A DNA stretch of 64,000 nt from GCA-2686265 sp036010965 (GTDB lineage: Bacteria > Planctomycetota > UBA1135 > GCA-002686595), in NCBI GenBank assembly GCA_036010965.1, contig DASCMO010000017.1, positions 11,368 through 75,367 on the forward strand, given 5' to 3'. Below the pieces are notes generated by a model that saw only the letters and a list, made by a program, of their open reading frames with translations, ran no database searches and was not told the DNA's origin. A program made the translations under genes and the position numbers. Below, piece by piece: positions 50,434-58,267 of this stretch. Within the stretch, counting starts at the first letter, position 1; every line of letters starts with the position of its first letter.

Positions 50434-51462
50434 ATGGACCTTCGACGTACCCTCGCCCTGCTCTGCGTCCTGTCTGCCGTTGCGGCGGCGTGGGGGCGTG
50501 CTCAGGAGCCTTCTCCTCCCGTGCCGGAGGCGCCGGTCGCGGCGTCCTTCGAGCGCGGCGTCGCGTACCTGGAGCGCGTCGCCCGCGAGTGGGGGGAGAG
50601 TCGCGATTGCGTCTCCTGCCACACCAACGGCTGGGCCCTGGCGGCGCAGCCGGTGATCGCGGGGGATTCGGATGAGCTGGAGTCGGGGCGCGTATTCGCG
50701 CGCGAGTACCTGACGCGCTTCCTCGACGGCGACGAGCAGCCGCACGGGCAGCACGGCAGCGTCGAGGGCATGGTGGCGACGGCGGCCTTCCTGGCCATGA
50801 GCGATGCTCGCACGCAGGTGCGCGCGCAGCCGGTGACCCTGCGCGCTCTCGATCACGCCTGGGAGCTGCTCGGAAAGGACGGCACCTGGGAGGACTGGCT
50901 GCAGTGCAACTGGCCGCCCTACGAGTCGGACCTGCGCTTCGGGCCGACCCTGATGCTGGTAGCGCTCGGTGAGTTGCGGGAGGCAGGCGGCTTGCGGGCG
51001 GTGGACCGTCGTGCCGCGCGGCGCCTGGCTGACGGCTTGCGTGCGGAGCCGGCGCTCTCCTTGCACGATGGCGTCATGCGTCTATGGGCAGGGGCCTTCT
51101 GGCCGCGCGTCGCCACCACCTCCGCCCGTTCCGCCTGGCGCGTGCGCCTGATCGAGTCGGTGGAGTCCGACGGCGGCTGGTCGATGGCCTCCCTGGCGGG
51201 GCCGGCGTGGAAGCGGGACGGGGGCGAGCCCCAGTCCGTCGCCAGCGAGGCCTACCCGACGGCGTTCGCGGCGTACGTCTTGCTTCAAACCGGGTCCGCG
51301 CCCGAGGATCCGCCTGTACAGGAGGCTCTGCGTTGGTTGCGGGCCCACCAGGGCTCGGACGGCTCCTGGACGACCCGCTCTCCTCGCCGGGACGGCAAGC
51401 ACTACATCGGTCGGGCCGCTACCGCTCTGGCCTTGATGGCGCTCGCCGCGGACGGCGGTTAG
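50434..51462 (+). CDS. Exported alpha/alpha-toroid (prenyltransferase/squalene-cyclase-like) protein with CxxCH motif
   Basis: A 342-residue exported protein. Signal peptide 1-23 (…AAAWGRAQ). The chain then shows repeats of the terpene cyclase/prenyltransferase type: FERGVAYLERVAREW near 39, SVESDGGWSMASL, and EALRWLRAHQGSDGSWTTRSP near the C-terminus, in which Q-x-x-DGSW-like QW motifs occur. Between them lies CVSCH (Cys59, Cys62, His63), the haem-c attachment motif, followed by TNGWALAAQPVIAG. The cyclase DxDD motif is not seen, so catalysis of polyene cyclisation is unlikely; a haem-bearing or metal-bearing toroid is more plausible. ATG 50434 is set by the signal peptide. The next gene starts 15 nt after the stop. 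Confidence 0.75.
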   Translation: MDLRRTLALLCVLSAVAAAWGRAQEPSPPVPEAPVAASFERGVAYLERVAREWGESRDCVSCHTNGWALAAQPVIAGDSDELESGRVFAREYLTRFLDGDEQPHGQHGSVEGMVATAAFLAMSDARTQVRAQPVTLRALDHAWELLGKDGTWEDWLQCNWPPYESDLRFGPTLMLVALGELREAGGLRAVDRRAARRLADGLRAEPALSLHDGVMRLWAGAFWPRVATTSARSAWRVRLIESVESDGGWSMASLAGPAWKRDGGEPQSVASEAYPTAFAAYVLLQTGSAPEDPPVQEALRWLRAHQGSDGSWTTRSPRRDGKHYIGRAATALALMALAADGG

Positions 51463-51477
51463 GCTCCGCGCGCAACC

Positions 51478-52110
51478 ATGAAGGAGATCATCCCCTACGA
51501 CGGATTGGAGGCGGCGCTCGCCTCCCTGGACAACGGCGGTCGCTTCTACAACCTCCTGACTCACGCCGGCGACGACGAGATCGAGCCGGGGGAGCTGGCC
51601 CGTGTCGCCGGGGTCTTTGGGGATCGGCAGCAGATGTTCCTGTTTCTGGAGATGGCCCTCTGCGGGTGTTCCCAGGGGGACAGGGATGCGGTCACCGCAC
51701 GCCTCTCCGACGACTTGCGTGCCCAGTGGGGGGAGCACACGCCTCAGGTGCTCGCGCCTTCGGAGGCTGATGAGCGAGGCGTCGCGGGTGGGAGCGCGAT
51801 CCTCACCGGCTTCCCGCGCTTCGTCGAGGACAAGACGGTTTTCAGCGGCTTCATCTTCGTGCCGATCTCGATGGGCAAGACGACCACAATCATGATGATC
51901 CCGATCATGGATCACTTCGATGTCTATGAGCTGACGGACGAGGTGAGCTCGCAGACGGCCTTCGTCGCCAACGTGCGCGGCACCGCTCGTCTACCCGTCC
52001 AGCGCACTCGCTTCGGCGGCATCCTCAAGGAGACCACCCGGGACAAGGACGGAGAGGAGAGGGACCGCCTCTTCCTGGAGGGCGTCTACCTCACTCACCT
52101 GGAAGATTGA
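51478..52110 (+). CDS. Uncharacterised 210-residue cytoplasmic protein
   Basis: I do not recognise a family. The protein has no signal peptide or membrane helix. N-terminal MKEIIPYDGLEAALASLDNGGRFYNLLTHAGDDEIEPGELARVAGVF contains an EF-hand-like acidic stretch (AGDDEIEPGEL), typical of small stress or tellurium/calcium-type domains, then a Cys pair in EMALCGCSQGD. The C-terminal half is beta-rich: SGFIFVPISMGKTTTIMMIPIMDHFDVYEL and a final KETTRDKDGEERDRLFLEGVYLTHLE. It follows the toroid gene by 15 nt and is probably cotranscribed. It is a real gene judged by codon-position GC and a solid length, but function is open. Confidence 0.7.
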   Translation: MKEIIPYDGLEAALASLDNGGRFYNLLTHAGDDEIEPGELARVAGVFGDRQQMFLFLEMALCGCSQGDRDAVTARLSDDLRAQWGEHTPQVLAPSEADERGVAGGSAILTGFPRFVEDKTVFSGFIFVPISMGKTTTIMMIPIMDHFDVYELTDEVSSQTAFVANVRGTARLPVQRTRFGGILKETTRDKDGEERDRLFLEGVYLTHLED

Positions 52111-52161
52111 AGCTGCCGGGGCCCCCCTCGGCCGAAGGCCCTCGCCGCGAGCGTTCCGCGC

Positions 52162-52938
52162 TCAACCCGTCGTCGGGAAGGTTGCCGTGAACCTCCGCAC
52201 CACCTCGCGCATGTCGGGGGGCAGGCGGGAGAGGGAGAGGTCGCGGATCCAGTGCGGGAGGCCGTGCAGGGCTTCGGAGATGCCTCCGGCGATGCAGGCC
52301 TGTGTGTCCGCGTCGCCTCCGAGGGAGATCGCGTTGCGCAGGGCGCCCTCGAAGTCGTCGGCCTGCAGGGCGCAGAGGATGGCCTCGGGCACTGAGCCCT
52401 GGCAGGTCTCGTCGAAGCCGTGCACCGCGCGCACATCGCTCAGCTTGCGGTCGAGGTCGTATCCGATGGCCGGTCCCGAGACGAACTCCTGCACGTCGGC
52501 TGCCGTGCCGCCGGTGCGGGCGATGAAGATCGCCGCGGCCGTGGCCTGTGCGCCCTTGATCCCCTCGGGGTGGTCGTGGGTCACCTCGGCCGAGCGCCGT
52601 GCGCCGTCGAGCACTTCGTCGAGGCTCTCAAAGGCCCAGCCCACGGGCGCCGCCCGCATCGCCGATCCGTTGCCGTAGCTGCCGTAGGGGGCTCGGGTCC
52701 GCGTCCGGGCCCAGTCCGTGAACATCCCACCCCAACCAGCGCCTGGGAACGCCTCGTAGGCATCGTGCATCGCTGCAGTCAGGTCATTCCCATCGAGCAA
52801 CCAGCGGGCGATCACCACGGAGAGGACCGTGTCGTCGGTGAAGAAGCTCTCCTCGGAGAAGAGCGCGAAATCCTCCGAAGCGACGGGCGTGAACTCGTAA
52901 ACGGAACCGGCGATGTCCCCGGCGATGGCACCGATCAT
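52162..52938 (-). CDS. ADP-ribosylglycohydrolase (DraG/ARH-like)
   Basis: A 258-residue protein of the ARH fold. Two-metal site elements: MIGAIAGDIAGSVYEF at the N-terminus, FTDDTVLSV near 36 (Asp/Asp ligands) and GGDADTQACIAGGISEALHG near 211 (Asp ligands). Members remove ADP-ribose from arginine or other acceptors, or hydrolyse related compounds; the substrate here is not known. ATG 52938. Convergent with the 210-residue unknown gene (51 nt between stops). The AT content rises just upstream of its start. Confidence 0.9.
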   Translation of the reverse strand: MIGAIAGDIAGSVYEFTPVASEDFALFSEESFFTDDTVLSVVIARWLLDGNDLTAAMHDAYEAFPGAGWGGMFTDWARTRTRAPYGSYGNGSAMRAAPVGWAFESLDEVLDGARRSAEVTHDHPEGIKGAQATAAAIFIARTGGTAADVQEFVSGPAIGYDLDRKLSDVRAVHGFDETCQGSVPEAILCALQADDFEGALRNAISLGGDADTQACIAGGISEALHGLPHWIRDLSLSRLPPDMREVVRRFTATFPTTG

Positions 52939-52999
52939 CTTTTCGCCCTTCCAGCTTTAGGGTGCCGAGACAACATGAGCATGTCGGGCGGCCTGGCAC

Positions 53000-54298
53000 T
53001 TACCTGGTCGTGGAATCGGGCGCGTTCGCCGCGAGCGCACTGGCGACCACTCTTGCGATCTCTTCTGCAATGAGGCGATGCCCCACGCGATTGGGATGAA
53101 TGCCGTCGAACATCTGGTCCTTGAGTTTATCGCCGATCAAGTCGCCGAGAGGGATGTACTCGGTTCCGGTTTCCTGCGCGACGCGTCGGATATCGTCCTG
53201 AATCCGTCGCTCGATCTCCGAGGTTGGGTAATCGAGCACATGGAGACGAGTTCCCGACTCGCTCACCTGACGCAGTACCGCTCGAAGATGTGTTTCGAAT
53301 GGCGGGCCCTCGCTCTGATAGCTCGGCTCGTCCGTGGCAGACTGCGAGGATGACAGGCCCGTGATTATCGGGGACGTCGTTACCGAAAAAGCGGCGAGCT
53401 CTACGAGCATCGGGGGCATGAACAGGAACGGACGCCAGCGGGTTTCCCGGGAGACTCCCTCGCGAAGTATCCGCTGGTAGTCTTCGTCGGCTCGGAGGTA
53501 ATGGACCCCTGTCATCAGGAACGTCACATCCGGCCGGTACTCAAGGAAATAGGGGAGCTGATGCCGGATCTGGCCTATGCCCTGCCCGATCGATGCCGCG
53601 TTGAGGATCTCAACGTCGATCCCACGATCTTCCAGGATCGTCTTGACGAGAAAGGGAAAGGACTCCTCATACCGGTACGGCCATCCGAACGCAGTCGAAT
53701 CACCGAGGAAGAGCAGTCGGGGTGTGTCGTTGCGTTCGATAGGAATCCTTGGCCCCCGAAACCCCTCTTCGTTGATCTCAAAGAAGACGTTTTGCTTGTT
53801 GTAGTCCGGGTGCCAGAGCGTCGTTTGCGCGCCGCGAAATTACATCTCGTTGAGCAATGGAAACACGACCACTGCCAGCGCGACAACCAACCCAACACCG
53901 AGAGGTGAACTTGGTGACATACGCGCCAGTCCCCGACGTTCTCTCCTGTAGTTGACGGCTTCGCAAAGATAGGAGAACAGGATTATCGACAGCACGCCCA
54001 CGAATCCGATACCGAAGAGCGGTACCAGCAGGGCCAGCACCAGGGCCTTTCTCCACGAGAAACGAAGACGGAATCGTATCGTCGTGGTGAAGTAGAGAAA
54101 GAAGGTGGCGGTGCACAGAAGGAGGACGCCCAGCGTGACAGGAATGCGAGAGAAACTCCCCCTCTCCATGGCGTACACCCAGAGGCAATACGGGATGATG
54201 ATCGCCGAACTCAGGTAGTACCCGACTCTTAGAAATGCCTCGCAGAGTGCGTGGGGTGCGCCAGCGGACATTGTTCGGACCGTACTCATGATGGGCAT
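53000..54298 (-). pseudogene. Membrane-anchored SGNH/GDSL hydrolase gene interrupted by an in-frame TAA
   Basis: One reading frame runs from ATG 54298 to 53000, broken only by TAA at 53840-53842. The upstream part (152 codons) encodes a membrane region with about four hydrophobic helices, the last ending VVFPLLNEM. The downstream part has no ATG, GTG or TTG for over 100 codons and encodes a clear SGNH hydrolase: FRGPRIP, LFLGDSTAFGW (Gly-Asp-Ser at 53696-53704), VEILNAASIGQGIGQ, FLMTGVHY and DGIHPNRVGH near the C-terminus. Similar proteins have an N-terminal membrane segment, so one gene with a nonsense mutation is the simplest reading; two genes or an assembly error are alternatives. The region is markedly lower in GC than its surroundings and lies beside two tRNA genes. 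Confidence 0.7.
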
Positions 54299-54545
54299 GA
54301 TTTGACCTGATCATAGCGTAGCTCCTCGTTCGCTGAGTAGGCAGCACCCTAAGGCACTACACGCTGCTCGAACTGGAAGGCGACGCGGCCTCCCTGAGGA
54401 AGATCACAGGTTCCCGCAGTTCTCCCAGCAGTCAGCGCACGATCGAGCGCGAGAGGCTGCGATCGACTCTCAACGAGCAGGGAGGGCGTGATCTCACGCA
54501 ACCCCCGTCTGCAGCAGCTTGCGTCGCCTGGCGACGAGCGGCCAG

Positions 54546-54622
54546 TGGCGCGCCCGCCAGGACTTGAACCTGGGACCCTCGGATTAGAAATCCGATGCTC
54601 TGTCCAGCTGAGCTACGGGCGC
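54546..54622 (-). tRNA. tRNA-Arg (anticodon TCT)
   Basis: Minus strand. Seven-base acceptor stem GCGCCCG/CGGGCGC, D arm with AGCTCAGCTGGA, anticodon loop TTTCTAA (anticodon TCT, reads AGA), T arm with GTTCAAG, discriminator G and an encoded CCA at 54546-54548. All stems close by eye. Confidence 0.95.
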
Positions 54623-54643
54623 GAAGGAGGCGCGGGCGGGGAG

Positions 54644-54719
54644 TGGTCGGGGAGATGGGACTCGAACCCACGACTCGGAGCACCCAAAGCTCCGCCTCTA
54701 CCAACTGAGGTACTCCCCG
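54644..54719 (-). tRNA. tRNA-Pro (anticodon TGG)
   Basis: Minus strand. Acceptor stem CGGGGAG/CTCCCCG, D arm CCTC/GAGG around AGTTGGTA, anticodon loop TTTGGGT (anticodon TGG), T loop GTTCGAG, discriminator A and encoded CCA at 54644-54646. It is 21 nt upstream of tRNA-Arg in the same orientation, so both are probably on one transcript. Confidence 0.95.
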
Positions 54720-54877
54720 AAGACGACCCGCAAGGCCGCACGGACACTCTAAAGGAGAGATCGCCGTGAGCACAGGACAGCCCGGAAGCTCCGCGGAACG
54801 GATAGCGCTGGCCCAGGGAGCGGAGAGCGGGTAGGTTGCCGCTTCGCCACAGAGTTCACCCCAGGCAAAGCCCTCCC

Positions 54878-56305
54878 ATGAAGGTCCTCGTCGTCGGAGG
54901 CGGTGGTCGCGAGCACGCACTGTGCTGGAAGATCGCACGCTCCCCACTCCTCACCGAACTGCTCTGCGCTCCCGGAAACGCAGGCACCAGCAGCGTCGCA
55001 CGCAACGTCGACGTCGCCGCCGATGACCTGCCGGGCCTCGTGGGACTGGCCCGGGAAGAACAGATCGACCTGGTCGTCGTCGGACCCGAAGACCCGCTCT
55101 GCAAGGGACTCGCCGACGAACTGCGCGAAGCGGGCATCGACACCTTCGGACCGACCCGCCGCGGAGCCGAGCTCGAAGGCTCCAAGGCCTTCGCCAAGGA
55201 GCTCCTCGACCGCTATCGCATCCCGACCGCAAGCTGGCGGCTCTTCGACCGCTCCGGGCCGGCGAAGGCTTACCTGGAATCCTGCAGGCAATGGCCGCAA
55301 GTCGTCAAGGTCGATGGACTCGCCGCAGGGAAAGGCGTCTTCATCTGCGCCGATGCACGCGAGGCCTGCCGAGCGGTCGACTCCGTCATGGAAGAGAAAC
55401 GCCTCGGGGAGGCCGGTACACGAATCGTTATCGAGGAGTTCCTCGAAGGCGAGGAAGCCACCGTGCAGGCCATCACCGACGGAGAGGCCATCCTGATCCT
55501 CGAACCCGTCGTCGACCACAAACAGGTCGGCGAAGGCGACTCGGGACCGAACACCGGAGGCATGGGCGTCTACTCCCCCGCGCCTAGCCTCACCCGACGC
55601 CTCCTGAGACAGATCGAACAACGGATCCTGATCCCCGCCATCCACGGCCTGCGCACCGAAGGCGTCGAGTTCCGCGGCGTGCTCTACGCCGGACTCATGA
55701 TCACCGAGCAGGGACCCAGGGTGCTCGAGTTCAACGTGCGCTTCGGCGACCCCGAAGCGCAAGCCGTCGTGCGACGGTTCCAGGATGATCTGCTGCCTTA
55801 CCTGGCCGCCGCCGCCCGCGGCGCCCTGGCCGAGATGGACCCGCCCGAATGGGACCCACGCTTCGTCGTGGGCGTCGTCGGCGCCAGCGATGGCTACCCC
55901 GACGCCTACCGCAAGGGAGACGTGATCACCGGCACCCAGGCCGCCGACGAGGGTGAGGAGGTCGTCACCTTTCACGCCGGAACGACCGAGGGGGGAGGCG
56001 AACTGTTCACCGCCGGTGGCCGCGTTCTGTGCGTGACCGCCCTCGGCGAGGACATCGATGCCGCACGCGAGCGCGCCTACGAGGCCTTCGACCGCATCGA
56101 GTGGTCCGGAAAGTTCTGCCGGCGGGACATCGGCACGCGCGTCGAGGCTCGCAAGGAACGCATCAGCGCCATGCTTGAGAAGGCGGCCGGACCCCCCGCA
56201 GCCGGACAGCTGATCGCCGAGCCAGGACTCGCGACACCCGAGACTGGCGCGGAGAGGCGCGACTCGCCCAGGCAGGAATTCGACCGGACCGGGAAGGGCG
56301 CCTGA
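54878..56305 (+). CDS. purD: Phosphoribosylamine-glycine ligase (GAR synthetase)
   Basis: ATP-grasp ligase joining phosphoribosylamine and glycine in the second step of purine synthesis. The 475-residue protein shows MKVLVVGGGGREHALCWKI, GPEDPLCKGLAD, FGPTRRGAELEGSKAFAKEL, QVVKVDGLAAGKGVFIC, the signature FRGVLYAGLM and VLEFNVRFGDPEAQ. PurD usually has about 420-430 residues; here ~45 extra C-terminal residues (from about 430, rich in Pro, Ala, Glu) look unstructured. ATG 54878 starts the first strand of the fold. A fur-type gene follows after 18 nt and is probably cotranscribed. Confidence 0.95.
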   Translation: MKVLVVGGGGREHALCWKIARSPLLTELLCAPGNAGTSSVARNVDVAADDLPGLVGLAREEQIDLVVVGPEDPLCKGLADELREAGIDTFGPTRRGAELEGSKAFAKELLDRYRIPTASWRLFDRSGPAKAYLESCRQWPQVVKVDGLAAGKGVFICADAREACRAVDSVMEEKRLGEAGTRIVIEEFLEGEEATVQAITDGEAILILEPVVDHKQVGEGDSGPNTGGMGVYSPAPSLTRRLLRQIEQRILIPAIHGLRTEGVEFRGVLYAGLMITEQGPRVLEFNVRFGDPEAQAVVRRFQDDLLPYLAAAARGALAEMDPPEWDPRFVVGVVGASDGYPDAYRKGDVITGTQAADEGEEVVTFHAGTTEGGGELFTAGGRVLCVTALGEDIDAARERAYEAFDRIEWSGKFCRRDIGTRVEARKERISAMLEKAAGPPAAGQLIAEPGLATPETGAERRDSPRQEFDRTGKGA

Positions 56306-56323
56306 GGGCATGCGCGGAGAACG

Positions 56324-56764
56324 GTGAACCAGGCCCTGATCGACAAGAGGTTCGAGGCCTACCTGCGCTCGCGCTCCCTCAAGCTCACCCCGCAACGGCG
56401 CCGGATCTTTGAACGCGCCTTCTCAACCCACCAGCACTTCAGCGCCGAGCGCCTCTACTCCTGGATGGGGGACGATGACGGACCAAGAGTCTCGCGTGCC
56501 ACGGTCTACCGCACCCTGGCCCTGCTCGAGGACGGCGGCTTCGTCGAATCCCTCGACACCGGCGGCGGAGAACTCGTCTACGAACACGTCCTTGGGCACG
56601 GACACCACGACCACCTGATCTGCATCGACTGCGGACGCATCACCGAGTTTCGCGAGCCACAGATCGAGGCCCTGCAACAGGAAGTCGCCCGCAAGAAGGG
56701 CTTCACCCTCCTGAGCCATTCCCTGCGCTTGATGGGGCGCTGCGCCGCCTGCGCCAGGGACTGA
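56324..56764 (+). CDS. Fur-family metal-dependent repressor
   Basis: A 146-residue Fur-type regulator. Winged helix with LTPQRRRIFERAF and recognition region PRVSRATVYRTLALLEDGGFVE (about 54-75). Metal sites: YEHVLGHGHHDHLICIDCGRITEF gives His88, His92, His94, His95, His97 and Cys100/Cys103; the C-terminal pair is Cys140/Cys143, forming a structural four-Cys zinc site as in Fur/PerR. Iron or zinc cannot be distinguished; the residue around 37-40 (STHQHFSAERLY) is typical of Fur. GTG 56324 follows GGAGA. Cotranscription with purD is unusual for fur; a role in iron or haem regulation here is only a guess. Confidence 0.92.
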   Translation: MNQALIDKRFEAYLRSRSLKLTPQRRRIFERAFSTHQHFSAERLYSWMGDDDGPRVSRATVYRTLALLEDGGFVESLDTGGGELVYEHVLGHGHHDHLICIDCGRITEFREPQIEALQQEVARKKGFTLLSHSLRLMGRCAACARD

Positions 56765-56787
56765 ACCGTCCGCGCGGCGTGCAGCGC

Positions 56788-57171
56788 TCAGCGATCGAGG
56801 TCGCGGACGATCCCGCTCATGACCATCGCGGCCAGCTCGCCGTTGGCGACGCCGTACTTCCTGGCGGAGACCCGCAGGGTGCAGCGATCGAGATCGTAGA
56901 CCTCGACCGACACGGTCACGTCGGCGTTGTCGATGCGCGCCGTGGCCTTGCGCAGGTCCTCGTCGGGCTCGATGATCTCCGTGGCCTGGTGACTCAAGGT
57001 CGCCTTGGCCGTCGCCCACACCACATCCGCGTCCTGCTGGAGGTGCGTGATGTACGTGTTGGCGTCCATCTCCTGGCTGATGATGATCCCTGCCCCGATG
57101 CCCGCGGCCGCCGCCAGGCAACCGGGAAGAGCCAGGGCGATGAGAAGGCTGGTGATGAGCTTGTGGCGCAT
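56788..57171 (-). CDS. DUF3568-like small lipoprotein
   Basis: A 127-residue exported lipoprotein: charged start, hydrophobic stretch and lipobox LPGC (Cys18), followed by an AAAGIGAGIIISQ glycine-zipper-like segment. The C-terminal ~90 residues match the DUF3568 style: DADVVWATAKATLSHQ, RKATARIDNADVTVSVEVYDLDRCTLRVSARKYG and a final VMSGIVRDL. Function unknown; usually outer membrane-associated. Converges on fur with a 23-nt gap. ATG 57171. Confidence 0.8.
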   Translation of the reverse strand: MRHKLITSLLIALALPGCLAAAAGIGAGIIISQEMDANTYITHLQQDADVVWATAKATLSHQATEIIEPDEDLRKATARIDNADVTVSVEVYDLDRCTLRVSARKYGVANGELAAMVMSGIVRDLDR

Positions 57172-57478
57172 GTCACTGTCCTGTTGGAAGACTGTCGGAT
57201 TCGGGGCTCGTCCGTTGGCCGCCGAGCCGGTTCGAGAGGTCGGCCGGGTTGCGCGGATTGCGTCTTCGAGAGCGGCCCCGCTTCTGCGGGCATCGCCCCC
57301 TCGACGAGGCCGAACCTAGCGCTTTTGGTCACGCGGATCAGCAGCGCTGCAGGGGAAAAATCGCGCGGGGAGTGCGGCCGGGGAAAACCCCGCGGGGAGA
57401 GTCCCCGCCGAGCCCACCCCTGCAGGAGAGAGAGCCTGCGCGGATGAGCCCCGCGGCGACCCCCCGCGGCGCACGCCC
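57172..57478. other. Intergenic region, 307 nt, with two adjoining hairpins
   Basis: Upstream of the lipoprotein gene (minus) and downstream of purQ (minus). It should hold the purQ terminator and the lipoprotein promoter. The hairpins are annotated separately; no gene was found. Confidence 0.5.
57379..57408. terminator. Tandem GC hairpins downstream of purQ
   Basis: First hairpin CGGGG-AAAA-CCCCG at 57379-57392. Second GCGGGGA-GAG-TCCCCGC at 57392-57408, with adjacent arms that can also pair with each other. Mutually exclusive folds are possible. There is no T-run; a terminator about 70 nt after purQ is likely, and an attenuator-type element is a weaker option. Confidence 0.4.
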
Positions 57479-58267
57479 TCAGACCGGCGCGCCCGCGGCG
57501 ACCGCCACCATGCGCCGGAAGAAGGGCAGGCCTTCACCCTCCCGGCGGGCCTCCATGCGCGTCCAGCGCGGATGGTGCCAGGGGCTCACGTTGCGCTCGG
57601 GGTGGGGCATCAGGCCCAGGACGCGACCGGTCTCGTCGCAGATCCCCGCCACATCCGCCAGCGAGCCGTTGGGGTTGGCGGGATAGGGCGCCGGCCCACC
57701 TTCCGGGGTCACGTAGCGCAAGGCCACCTGCCCGGCGGCCCGCAGGCGCTCCAGCACCCCCGCGTCGCCCACCGCGAAGCGCCCCTCGGCATGTGCCACG
57801 GGCACCGGCCAGCGCTCGCCGGCCTCGATCCAGGGACAGGCGCAGTCGAGGGACTCGAGGGTCACCCAGCGGCATTCGTAGTGGTTCGACGTGTTGGCGG
57901 TCAAGGCCACCTCGCGCTGCGCCGCCTGCCTGCCGCGCGGCGCGAGCAGACCCGATTCCAGCAAGGCCTGGAAGCCGTTGCAGATGCCCAGCACCAGGCC
58001 GCCGCGCTCCACGTAGGCCCACAGCTCGTCCGCCAGGCGCCGGCGCAGGTCGAGGCCCCAGACGCGTCCCGCTCCCACGTCGTCGCCGTGGCTGAAGCCG
58101 CCGGCCAGCACCAGGATCTCGAGCTGCTCCAGACGCCCGGGCTCGGCCAGCAGGCGCTCGAGGTGCCAGACCTCCGCCTGCGCCCCACCCAGCTCCAGGG
58201 CACGCGCCGTCTCGCCGTCGCAGTTCGTCCCGGCCGTACGCAATACCATCGCTCGGGGAGCACTCAT
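57479..58267 (-). CDS. purQ: Phosphoribosylformylglycinamidine synthase, glutaminase subunit PurQ
   Basis: Class-I glutamine amidotransferase that supplies ammonia to PurL. The 262-residue protein has the nucleophile Cys96 in VLGICNGFQAL, GGFSHGDDVGAG near the N-terminus (oxyanion region) and the His/Glu of the triad in LMPHPERNVSPWHH. ATG 58267 overlaps the purL TGA (ATGA), so the two are translationally coupled. It is somewhat longer than Bacillus PurQ (~227) and nearer the long type found with separate PurL. Confidence 0.94.
   Translation of the reverse strand: MSAPRAMVLRTAGTNCDGETARALELGGAQAEVWHLERLLAEPGRLEQLEILVLAGGFSHGDDVGAGRVWGLDLRRRLADELWAYVERGGLVLGICNGFQALLESGLLAPRGRQAAQREVALTANTSNHYECRWVTLESLDCACPWIEAGERWPVPVAHAEGRFAVGDAGVLERLRAAGQVALRYVTPEGGPAPYPANPNGSLADVAGICDETGRVLGLMPHPERNVSPWHHPRWTRMEARREGEGLPFFRRMVAVAAGAPV

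Noticed and set aside
53840..53842. Reading the TAA in the SGNH gene as a recoded sense codon
   Set aside because: TAA readthrough with Sec or Pyl is not known; nonsense mutation or sequence error is simpler.
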